This document shows positions 8,610 through 16,274 of a stretch of DNA of 64,000 bases, piece by piece. The position numbers and the translations under genes are program-made. The stretch spans positions 25,390 through 89,389 of the forward strand of contig CAILNT010000061.1 in assembly GCA_903835655.1 (NCBI GenBank), in the 5' to 3' direction. The notes beneath the pieces are model-generated. The model saw only the letters and a list, made by a program, of their open reading frames with translations. It had not been told where the DNA came from and searched no databases. Positions within the stretch are counted from its first letter, which is position 1. Each line of letters begins with the position of its first letter. The DNA is from an uncultured Pseudomonadota bacterium (GTDB lineage: Bacteria; Pseudomonadota; Gammaproteobacteria; Burkholderiales; Thiobacillaceae).

Positions 8610-10463
8610 ATGGCTAAAGTACACATCTCCGACCTCGTCCTGCGCGACGGCCACCAGTCTCTCATCGCCACGCGCATGCGCACCGAGGACATGCTGCCGA
8701 TCTGCGGCAAACTCGACCGCGCGGGCTTCTGGTCCCTGGAAGCCTGGGGCGGCGCCACTTTTGACGCCTGCGTGCGCTTCCTCAAGGAAGACCCGTGGGA
8801 ACGCCTGAAGAAACTGCGCCGGGCGCTGCCCAACACCCGGATCAACATGCTGCTGCGCGGCCAGAATCTGCTGGGCTACCGCCACTACGCCGACGATGTG
8901 GTGCGCGCCTTCGTGCGCAAGTCTGCCGACAACGGCGTCGACGTGTTCCGCGTGTTCGACGCCATGAACGACACTCGTAACATGCGGGTCTCCATCGAAG
9001 CGGTGAAAATGGCCGGCAAGCATGCCCAGGGTGCGATTTCCTACACCGTGAGCCCGGTGCACGACGTCCCCTATTTCGTCGCCATGGCGCAGACTCTGGC
9101 CGAGATGGGCGTGGACTCCATCGCCATCAAGGACATGGCAGGCCTGCTCACCCCCTACGCCGCATTCGACCTGGTGCAAGCCATCAAGGCCGCAACCAAC
9201 CTGCCGATCAACACCCATAGCCACGCCACCGCGGGCCTCTCCACCATGGTGCACATGAAGGCCGTGGAAGCCGGCGCCGAAATCATCGATTGTTGCAATT
9301 CCGCGTTTTCCGAAGGGGCCAGTCATGCCACCACGGAGAGCATGGTCGCCGCCTTGCAAGGCTCGGCCTACGACACCGGCCTCGACTTGCAGTTGCTCCA
9401 GGAAATCGCCGCCTACTTCCGCGAAGTGCGGAAGAAATACTGGCAGTTCGAGATGGAAGCCCGCCTGGTCGACACCCGCATCCTGGTTTCACAAGTGCCA
9501 GGCGGCATGATCTCCAACCTGTCCAACCAGTTGAAGGAACAAGGTGCGCTCTCCCGCATGGATGACGTCATGCTGGAGATCCCGCGGGTGCGAGAAGACC
9601 TGGGCTACCCACCCCTGGTCACGCCCACCTCGCAGATCGTAGGCACCCAGGCCGTGCTCAATGTGCTCACCGGCGGGCGCTACAAGTCGGTCACCAACGA
9701 GGTGAAAAACTATCTGCTCGGCCGCTACGGCGCGGCTCCAGGCAGGGTCAACGAACAAGTCAAGAAACTGGCCGTGGGTAATCAGGACGTCATCACCTGT
9801 CGCCCCGCCGACCTGATCGGTGATGAGCTCGAGCGGTTGCGTACCGAGGCCGAAGGCCTGACCAAGTGTGACGAGGACGTACTCACCTACGCCATGTTCC
9901 CGGATCTGGCGCGCACCTTCCTGCAGGAGCGCGCGGCCGGCAGCTTGACACCGGAGCCGCTGCTGCCGCCGGAAGCCCGCGAAGCCGCGACCTGCCCGGC
10001 CTACTTCGCCCCCAGCGAATTCAACGTCACCCTGCACGGCGAGACTTACCACATCCGCATCAGTGGTACCGGCCACGCCGGGGATAACATCCGCCCGTTC
10101 TTCGTGCATGTGGATGGCGTCTCGGAAGAGGTGCGCGTGGAGACGCTGGATGAGATCGAGGTCACCCCCGGTGGCGGTGCCCGTGCGAGTGCCGGCAAGA
10201 AGGCCGCTCCAGGAGGCACCAAGGCGCGCCCGCGACCGACCCATGCCGGCCATGTCACCACGGCGATGCCAGGCAGCATCGTCGACGTCCTGGTGAAAAT
10301 CGGTCAAAAGGTCAAGGCGGGCGATGGCGTACTGGTGATCGAAGCCATGAAGATGGAAAACGAGATCCAGTCCGCTGTCACTGGCACCGTGGTCGCCATC
10401 CATGTCGCCAAGGGCGACGTGGTGACGCCCGATCAAGTGTTGGTGGAAATTCAACCGGATTGA
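8610..10463 (+). CDS. pycB: Pyruvate carboxylase subunit B (carboxyltransferase plus biotin carrier)
   Basis: A 617-aa protein of the OadA/PycB family. It has an N-terminal HMGL-like TIM barrel with LVLRDGHQSL and the metal-binding HSHATAG, a central conserved carboxylase domain, an Ala/Pro/Lys-rich linker near residue 525, and a C-terminal biotinyl domain. The biotinylated lysine is in EAMKMEN, about Lys581. It transfers CO2 from carboxybiotin to pyruvate to give oxaloacetate. The OadA subunit of the sodium-pumping decarboxylase looks almost the same; the neighbouring biotin carboxylase and lack of membrane subunits favour pyruvate carboxylase. Confidence 0.88.
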   Translation: MAKVHISDLVLRDGHQSLIATRMRTEDMLPICGKLDRAGFWSLEAWGGATFDACVRFLKEDPWERLKKLRRALPNTRINMLLRGQNLLGYRHYADDVVRAFVRKSADNGVDVFRVFDAMNDTRNMRVSIEAVKMAGKHAQGAISYTVSPVHDVPYFVAMAQTLAEMGVDSIAIKDMAGLLTPYAAFDLVQAIKAATNLPINTHSHATAGLSTMVHMKAVEAGAEIIDCCNSAFSEGASHATTESMVAALQGSAYDTGLDLQLLQEIAAYFREVRKKYWQFEMEARLVDTRILVSQVPGGMISNLSNQLKEQGALSRMDDVMLEIPRVREDLGYPPLVTPTSQIVGTQAVLNVLTGGRYKSVTNEVKNYLLGRYGAAPGRVNEQVKKLAVGNQDVITCRPADLIGDELERLRTEAEGLTKCDEDVLTYAMFPDLARTFLQERAAGSLTPEPLLPPEAREAATCPAYFAPSEFNVTLHGETYHIRISGTGHAGDNIRPFFVHVDGVSEEVRVETLDEIEVTPGGGARASAGKKAAPGGTKARPRPTHAGHVTTAMPGSIVDVLVKIGQKVKAGDGVLVIEAMKMENEIQSAVTGTVVAIHVAKGDVVTPDQVLVEIQPD

Positions 10464-10467
10464 CTCT

Positions 10468-10490
10468 GTAGGAGCGGGTTTGCCCGCGAT
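10468..10490 (+). repeat. REP-like palindrome, copy 1
   Basis: The sequence GTAGGAGCGGGTTTGCCCGC plus GAT carries a GCGGG/CCCGC inverted pair around a four-base loop. It matches the REP unit well known from pseudomonads and other proteobacteria, and a near-identical copy lies at 15,490. It fills the 26-base gap between pycB and maf. Confidence 0.75.
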
Positions 10491-11080
10491 TGAAGTTATT
10501 CTTGAAACTCGTCCTCGCCTCCACCTCCCCCTATCGCCGCGAGCTCCTGGCGCGACTGGGCATAGCGTTCGAAGTCGCTGCGCCCGATGTTGACGAAACC
10601 CCGCTGCCGGGCGAGTCGCCGGACGAGACCGCGCAACGGCTATCCGTGCTGAAGGCACAGGCCGTGGCCAGGCAGTACCCGGATGCCCTGATCATCGGTT
10701 CCGATCAGGTGGCACTGCTCGAAGGCGTGCAACTGGGCAAGCCGGGCACGCACGAGAAGGCGGTGGCGCAACTGCGATCCATGCGCGGCAAGGCACTGGA
10801 ATTCCATACCGCGCTGACCCTGTTCAACGCCCGAACCGGCAACCTGCAAACCACCAACGTGCCGGTACGCCTGGTGATGCGCAATTACACGGACGCGCAG
10901 ATCGAGAATTATCTGCGCCGCGACCAGCCCTACAACTGCTGCGGTAGCGCCAGGAGCGAATCCTTGGGGATAGCCCTGATCGCCCGTTTCGAGACCGAGG
11001 ACCCCAATGCGCTGATCGGCCTGCCGCTCATCAAACTCACCGAGATGCTCGCCCGCGAAGGCCTGGACGTACTCGGCTAG
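10490..11080 (+). CDS. yceF: YceF-type Maf nucleotide pyrophosphatase (7-methyl-GTP)
   Basis: Maf-family house-cleaning pyrophosphatase, 196 aa. The N-terminal LVLASTSPYRRELL loop and IIGSDQVALLEG are present, and the later YNCCGSARSESLG stretch is closer to YceF (7-methyl-GTP) than to the dTTP/UTP subfamily. The start is a TTG immediately after the REP element; it fits the family N-terminus but has no obvious ribosome-binding site. In gammaproteobacteria yceF lies beside yceD-rpmF; here pycAB separates them. Confidence 0.85.
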   Translation: MKLFLKLVLASTSPYRRELLARLGIAFEVAAPDVDETPLPGESPDETAQRLSVLKAQAVARQYPDALIIGSDQVALLEGVQLGKPGTHEKAVAQLRSMRGKALEFHTALTLFNARTGNLQTTNVPVRLVMRNYTDAQIENYLRRDQPYNCCGSARSESLGIALIARFETEDPNALIGLPLIKLTEMLAREGLDVLG

Positions 11081-11113
11081 CAAGCCGTGACGTGTTTGCA
11101 GGGGCTCGCAGCC

Positions 11114-11119
11114 TATAAT
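11114..11119 (+). promoter_or_regulatory. Putative -10 box for the binding protein/kinase pair
   Basis: A perfect TATAAT lies 37 bases upstream of the TTG start at 11,151 and about 20 bases before its GAGGAG ribosome-binding site. No good -35 hexamer is found at 16-18 bases upstream, so activation or a weak promoter is likely if it is real. Confidence 0.35.
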
Positions 11120-11150
11120 ATGCCAGCCTTTTGCGCAGAGGAGTCGGCAC

Positions 11151-12272
11151 TTGTTTCCGTCCGTTGGGAATGGCATGAATCCCGCCTTGCCAGGCGATAT
11201 CGCATCGGGGCAGGAGGCCGTCGTTCCCGTGCGGCCGGGGCGTGCGCGCGCGGGTTGCGGGACGACCTCGACACGGTTTGAATCCGCTGCGCGCGGCGGT
11301 TCGCGGGGCCTCTTGGCGTTATGGTTGCTGGTGTTCCTGTCGTTTTTCGGAATGCCCGACGCCCCCGCAGCGGAACCGCTCAGGCTTTCGGTTTCGTTGA
11401 CGCCGCTGTCGCTGCCCATTTTCGTTGCCCAGCGCCAGGGCTATTTCACCGCGGAGGGCCTGGCTCTCAAGGTCGACGAGGTGATCGGCGGGCACCGCAG
11501 CCTGCAACAAGTCATGGAAGGGTCGGCCGACCTGGCGACCTGTTCGGAAGCCGTGGTCATGTTCAACAGTTTCCAGCGCCAGCCGTATGCCGTGATCGCC
11601 ACCTTCGTCACCAGCGATGACGACGTGAAGGTCATCACCCGCGCCGACACGGGCATTACCCGGCCGCAGCAACTCGTGGGCAAGCGCATCGCAACCGTGG
11701 TCGGATCTGCCGGCCATTACTACCTGGACACGCTGCTGCTGTTGAACGGCGTCGACCCGAAGACGGTTCAAGTCAGCAATATCCAACCCGAAGCCATGAT
11801 GGAAGCCTTGAGGCAGGGTAAGGTAGACGCCCTCAGCATCTGGGAGCCTTACCCGTTCAAAACGCTAACGACGGTTCCCGCGAGCAGGCCACTGGCGAAA
11901 TCCGGCGGCTACACGGAAAACTTCAACCTCATCGCACACAGGAGGCTGATTGGGGTTCGCGACGGCGACCTCGTCAAACTGCTGCGTGCCCTGGACCATG
12001 CACAACGGTTCATCAAGGACGAGCCCTTGAAAGCCCAGGCCATACTGCGCGAGCGACTCCACGTCGACCAGTCGTTCATCGACTGGATCTGGCCGCGCTA
12101 CAACTATCGCCTCACCCTGGCGCAGTCGCTACTCACCACGATGGAAGGCGAGGCCCGTTGGGCGGTAGCGGAAGGCTATGTCGCCGGCAAGCACTCACCG
12201 AACTATCTGGACTTCGTCTACACCAAGCCGTTGCGCCAGGTTCGCCCTGGTGCGGTCAGCATCGACGATTGA
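11151..12272 (+). CDS. NMT1/THI5-like periplasmic substrate-binding protein
   Basis: A 373-aa binding protein of the nitrate/sulfonate/thiamine-precursor type. After a hydrophobic signal (about residues 55-75, ending APAAEPL) come the family stretches PIFVAQRQGYFTAEGL, a glycine-rich region and KVDALSIWEPYPF. The TTG start has a GAGGAG ribosome-binding site eight bases upstream, yet leaves an unusually long N-terminal extension of about 50 residues before the signal, so a later start is possible. No permease or ATPase gene is nearby. It ends 3 bases before a hybrid histidine kinase, so it probably serves as that kinase's ligand sensor rather than for uptake. The ligand is unknown. Confidence 0.85.
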   Translation: MFPSVGNGMNPALPGDIASGQEAVVPVRPGRARAGCGTTSTRFESAARGGSRGLLALWLLVFLSFFGMPDAPAAEPLRLSVSLTPLSLPIFVAQRQGYFTAEGLALKVDEVIGGHRSLQQVMEGSADLATCSEAVVMFNSFQRQPYAVIATFVTSDDDVKVITRADTGITRPQQLVGKRIATVVGSAGHYYLDTLLLLNGVDPKTVQVSNIQPEAMMEALRQGKVDALSIWEPYPFKTLTTVPASRPLAKSGGYTENFNLIAHRRLIGVRDGDLVKLLRALDHAQRFIKDEPLKAQAILRERLHVDQSFIDWIWPRYNYRLTLAQSLLTTMEGEARWAVAEGYVAGKHSPNYLDFVYTKPLRQVRPGAVSIDD

Positions 12273-12275
12273 CCC

Positions 12276-15200
12276 ATGCGAATCAGAACACTGCTGAGCA
12301 TTTCCGTCCTGGCCTCCATTCTGATGGTGATGGGCCTGGGCGTTGCCAACTGGTTCATCACGCTCAAGTTGACCGAAATATCCCATGCACAGGAACGGGC
12401 GCAGACCTTCTCTCTCGACGTATCCGACCTGGTCGCCCTCACCCACGAATACGCCACGTATTCCGAGGAGAGGGCGGCGCAACAATGGTGGAAACACCAC
12501 GCCAGGATCATGGGTGCGCTCGAAACTCGGGCGAACGACCATCCCCCGGCATCCGCCGAGGCGATCGTCCAGGCCAGGGCGCTCGCCGAGATATTCCAAA
12601 GACTGGTCGCCGCGAGTTCGGGCACGGGCGACCTGAGGGCGCGTCAACTCAACCTTCTGGTGAGCCAGTTGGTCACCAACACCCAGTTTCTTAGAGAAAC
12701 GGCGGAACGCTGGGCCGATGAGGAACTAGCACTCCACCGCCACACGGAACGGGTGTTTCACATTCTGGCCGTCGCCATTCCCGCGCTGATGCTGCTGATC
12801 CTGGTTGTCCTGGCCATGCTCCTGTACCGGCGTGTCCTGCGCCCCTTGTCCGGGCTTCACCGCGCCGTCCTCGCCGTAGCGCAGGGTGACTTGACTCAGC
12901 ACAGCGCCATCGCGGCTCGGGATGAGTTGGGCGATCTATCGCGTACATTCGATGCGATGGCCGTGGACCTCGTGACACGGTTACGGCAGGAAATCGCGGA
13001 ACGCATCCAGGCGGCGCAGATATTGGCCGATAGGGAATTGGATCTGGCGGAGGCGCAACGCATCGCCCATATCGGCAGTTGGCGCTGGGATGCCAGGACG
13101 GATGCCGTCGTGGCGTCCGAGGAAGTTTGCCGTATCTACAAACGAGCCTCCATCCCGCCGTTTGCGCAGCAGCGCGGGGTCATGTACCCCACGCAGGCAT
13201 GGGAAATTATAAATACTGCCGTGCAACACGCCGCCCGGACAGGAACGGGCTACGACCTGGAACTACCCGCGCTATGCGGCGATGGCAGCCAAATCTGGAT
13301 ACACACACGCGCCGACCCGATGTGTGACGCGAGCGGCGATGTCGTGGGGTTGCGCGGCACGGTGCAGGACATCACCGAGCGCAAACAGGCAGAGATCGCC
13401 CTGCATCTGAGCGAGCAACGTTTCCACCAGCTATTCGACCATACCGACGCAGTAGCCATCCTGGGCTACAAGCCGGGCGGCATCGTGACCTACTGGAACC
13501 AGGCATCCGAGAAGGCCTATGGTTACTCGGCCGGGGAGGCTCTGGGGCGCAACCTGCTCGACCTGATCCTCCCGGAGGAAATGCATGAAAAAATCGAGGG
13601 CTCCATCCACTCTACGTTCGAGGCCGGCCTTCCCTCCGGTCGCCTGCTCCTCAAGCACAAACTGGGGCATTCCGTACCTAGCTACCTGAGCCACACCGTC
13701 GTCAAGGTCGAGAGGCAAAGCCCGGAATTTTTCTGCATGGGCATCGACCTTAGCAACCTGGAACAGGCCGAGGAGAATGTACGCAAGCTCACGGAAGCCG
13801 TGGCCCAGAATCCGAACAGCATCATGATCACCGATACCGAGGGCCGTATCGAGTACGTCAACCTCGCTTTCACCGAGACCACCGGTTACTCTTTCGACGA
13901 AGCCCAAGGGCAGCCCGCCGGTTTTCTCGGAGAGGAGCTCACACCGGCCGCGACCTATGAGGGCCTGTGGTCGACCGTCAAGGGTGGAGGTGCCTGGCAT
14001 GGAGAATTCATCAACCGCAAGAAAGACGGCAGCCCCCAGTTCGTCAATGCCCATATCGCGCCCATCCGCCGGGTGGATGGGCGGGTCAGCCACTACGTCG
14101 CCATACACGAAGACATCACCGAGAAGAAACGCAACGCGGAAGAACTCGACCACCACCGCCACCATCTCGAAGAAATGCTGGCCGAACGTAGCGGCGACCT
14201 GATCCGCGCCAATGCGGAACTGGTCGTGGCGCGCGATGCGGCTGAAGCCGCGAGCCGCGCAAAAAGCATCTTCCTGGCCAATATGAGCCACGAACTGCGC
14301 ACCCCCATGAATGCCATCATGGGCATGACCGACCTGGCCCTGCGCCACGCAACCGATTCAAAGTTACGCGCCCAGCTCACCAAGGTCACCCAGGCATCGC
14401 AGCACCTGCTTCATGTCATCAACGACATCCTCGACATCTCCAAGATCGAGGCCGAGCGGCTCACCCTCGAACAGGTCGACTTCAAGCTCGGCGAGGTACT
14501 GGAAACGCTCATGAGCCTGATCGGCAACAAGGCCGTGGAAAAGGGGCTCAAGCTGCATTCCGACCTGCCACAGGACATCGCCCACTTGTCACTCGTGGGC
14601 GATCCCTTGCGTCTGGGCCAGATCATGCTCAACCTCGCCGGCAACGCGGTCAAGTTCACCGCCCAGGGTAGCATCACCCTGCGTATCCGCATGTTGGAGG
14701 AAAGCCCGCATGGCGTGCTGCTGCGCTGCGAAGTAGAGGACACCGGCATCGGCATAGCCGCCCTGGATCAGCAGCGGCTGTTCACCGCTTTCGAGCAGGC
14801 GGACGGCTCGATGACCCGCAAGTACGGCGGCACGGGTCTGGGCCTGGCGATCAGCAAGCGGCTGGCGCAGTTGATGGGCGGAGAAATCGGGGTGGAAAGC
14901 CAGGCCGAATCGGGCAGCACCTTCTGGTTTACCTTCCGACTGGGCAAGGGCCACGGCGCGGCACCGGCCGCGGTGATCGAGCACGATACGGCGGAAGTGC
15001 GGCTAAGAACGCGTTACGCGGGTGCTCGCATCCTGCTGGCCGAAGACGAGCCGATCAATCAGGAGGTATCGAGGGAACTGCTGGAAGATGTCGGTCTCGT
15101 GGTGGATCTGGCCGAAGATGGCGTCCAGGCGGTGGAAATGGCACGAAACTCCGGGTACGCACTGATATTGATGGACATGCAGATGCCGAACCTCAATGGC

Positions 15201-15389
15201 CTGGATGCGACACGGGCGATTCGGGTGCTGCCCGGGCATACCCACACCCCCATCCTGGCGATGACGGCCAACGCCTTCGACGAAGATCGTCAAAGATGCA
15301 TCGAGGCGGGGATGAACGACCATGTTCCCAAGCCGGTCGATCCGGACAAGTTATTCGAGATCTTGCTGAAGTGGCTGGCACGGGACTGA
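12276..15389 (+). CDS. Hybrid sensor histidine kinase (HAMP-PAS-PAS-PAS-HisKA-HATPase-REC)
   Basis: A 1037-aa inner-membrane kinase. Membrane segments lie at about residues 8-28 and 165-190 around a periplasmic helical domain, then a HAMP linker and three PAS-like domains (about 265-375, 385-500 and 505-625). A coiled coil leads to HisKA with the phospho-acceptor His672 in SHELRTPMN. HATPase_c has NAVKF, DTGIG and GTGLGL, and the C-terminal receiver has the acceptor Asp967 in LMDMQMPN. No output domain is attached and no response regulator lies next to it. The gene follows the NMT1-type binding protein by 3 bases, making a ligand-sensing couplet. Confidence 0.92.
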   Translation: MRIRTLLSISVLASILMVMGLGVANWFITLKLTEISHAQERAQTFSLDVSDLVALTHEYATYSEERAAQQWWKHHARIMGALETRANDHPPASAEAIVQARALAEIFQRLVAASSGTGDLRARQLNLLVSQLVTNTQFLRETAERWADEELALHRHTERVFHILAVAIPALMLLILVVLAMLLYRRVLRPLSGLHRAVLAVAQGDLTQHSAIAARDELGDLSRTFDAMAVDLVTRLRQEIAERIQAAQILADRELDLAEAQRIAHIGSWRWDARTDAVVASEEVCRIYKRASIPPFAQQRGVMYPTQAWEIINTAVQHAARTGTGYDLELPALCGDGSQIWIHTRADPMCDASGDVVGLRGTVQDITERKQAEIALHLSEQRFHQLFDHTDAVAILGYKPGGIVTYWNQASEKAYGYSAGEALGRNLLDLILPEEMHEKIEGSIHSTFEAGLPSGRLLLKHKLGHSVPSYLSHTVVKVERQSPEFFCMGIDLSNLEQAEENVRKLTEAVAQNPNSIMITDTEGRIEYVNLAFTETTGYSFDEAQGQPAGFLGEELTPAATYEGLWSTVKGGGAWHGEFINRKKDGSPQFVNAHIAPIRRVDGRVSHYVAIHEDITEKKRNAEELDHHRHHLEEMLAERSGDLIRANAELVVARDAAEAASRAKSIFLANMSHELRTPMNAIMGMTDLALRHATDSKLRAQLTKVTQASQHLLHVINDILDISKIEAERLTLEQVDFKLGEVLETLMSLIGNKAVEKGLKLHSDLPQDIAHLSLVGDPLRLGQIMLNLAGNAVKFTAQGSITLRIRMLEESPHGVLLRCEVEDTGIGIAALDQQRLFTAFEQADGSMTRKYGGTGLGLAISKRLAQLMGGEIGVESQAESGSTFWFTFRLGKGHGAAPAAVIEHDTAEVRLRTRYAGARILLAEDEPINQEVSRELLEDVGLVVDLAEDGVQAVEMARNSGYALILMDMQMPNLNGLDATRAIRVLPGHTHTPILAMTANAFDEDRQRCIEAGMNDHVPKPVDPDKLFEILLKWLARD

Positions 15390-15489
15390 AATGGGCGCTA
15401 CGTCGGCACATCATGGGGCATCGAAACGCCTACATGCTCGCGCATGCTGGCAACCAGGCGTGGTTGATCCCGGATTCCGCCGTTGGATC

Positions 15490-15513
15490 GTGGGAGCGGG
15501 CTTGCCCGCGATA
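15490..15513 (+). repeat. REP-like palindrome, copy 2
   Basis: GTGGGAGCGGGCTTGCCCGC followed by GATA, the same unit as at 10,468 with a GCGGGC/GCCCGC inverted pair. It lies in the 218-base gap between the hybrid kinase and the convergent merR-like gene. The remainder of this gap shows no gene. Confidence 0.8.
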
Positions 15514-15607
15514 GTCACGGATCATTGGGCATTCAGGCGGTTTTCCAGGGGGGGGCAGCCCTCGCGGGAAAGACAAATCAGGATGCCCTGAAGTGTTTGT
15601 AGTGCCT

Positions 15608-15976
15608 TTATCGTAGCAGTTCGAGTATCTCTACGAGTTCTCGCCGGATGGCAGTGGCATCCAGCTCTTCGTCAGGCTCCGGAAGGGCGACGACGAACTC
15701 GACTTCCTCCTCGTTGGATAAGCGATTACGCGCGCCGCTGATGGTGAAGCCCTGCTCGTAGAGCAACTCGCGGATGTGGCGGATCAGCATGACCTCGTGA
15801 TGCTGGTAATAACGCCGATTCCCGCGCCGCTTGACCGGCTTCAACTGGGTGAACTCCTGCTCCCAGTAGCGCAGCACATGCGGCTTCACGCCGCACAACT
15901 CGCTCACCTCACCGATGGTGAAGTACCGCTTAGTCGGGATGGCGGGAAGTTCAGAGTTCGGCAGATGGTCCGACAT
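15608..15976 (-). CDS. MerR-family transcriptional regulator
   Basis: A 122-aa regulator with an N-terminal winged helix typical of MerR ([25 protein letters not shown], here only outlined) and a short acidic C-terminus with no metal-binding cysteines. Its first 26 bases overlap the end of ihfA, and this ihfA-merR pairing is standard in betaproteobacteria. The target genes and effector are not known from the sequence. Confidence 0.9.
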   Translation of the reverse strand: MSDHLPNSELPAIPTKRYFTIGEVSELCGVKPHVLRYWEQEFTQLKPVKRRGNRRYYQHHEVMLIRHIRELLYEQGFTISGARNRLSNEEEVEFVVALPEPDEELDATAIRRELVEILELLR

Positions 15977-16259
15977 GGGCCTCTTCCACCATGGCTTTCA
16001 GCTTCTGGCTGGCGTGAAAGGTCACGACTCGCCTGGCCGTGATCGGCATTTCTTCGCCGGTCTTGGGGTTGCGCCCCGGGCGCTGCGGTTTTTCGCGCAA
16101 CTGGAAATTGCCGAAGCCGGATAGCTTGACGCTATCGCCCTTTTCCAGCGCGGTACGCACCTCCTCGAAGAAAGTTTCCACCATCTCCTTGGCTTCGCGC
16201 TTGTTCAAGCCCACCTTTTCAAACAACAGGTTGGCAAGTTCAGCCTTTGTGAGGGTCAT
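15951..16259 (-). CDS. ihfA: Integration host factor alpha subunit
   Basis: A 102-aa DNA-bending protein starting [18 protein letters not shown], with the HU/IHF signature ([21 protein letters not shown] region) and the beta-arm proline. It forms a heterodimer with IhfB and acts in nucleoid structure, recombination and sigma-54 promoters. It follows pheT by 15 bases, the conserved pheST-ihfA order. Confidence 0.96.
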   Translation of the reverse strand: MTLTKAELANLLFEKVGLNKREAKEMVETFFEEVRTALEKGDSVKLSGFGNFQLREKPQRPGRNPKTGEEMPITARRVVTFHASQKLKAMVEEAHVGPSAEL

Positions 16260-16274
16260 GCGTGCTCGTCTCCG

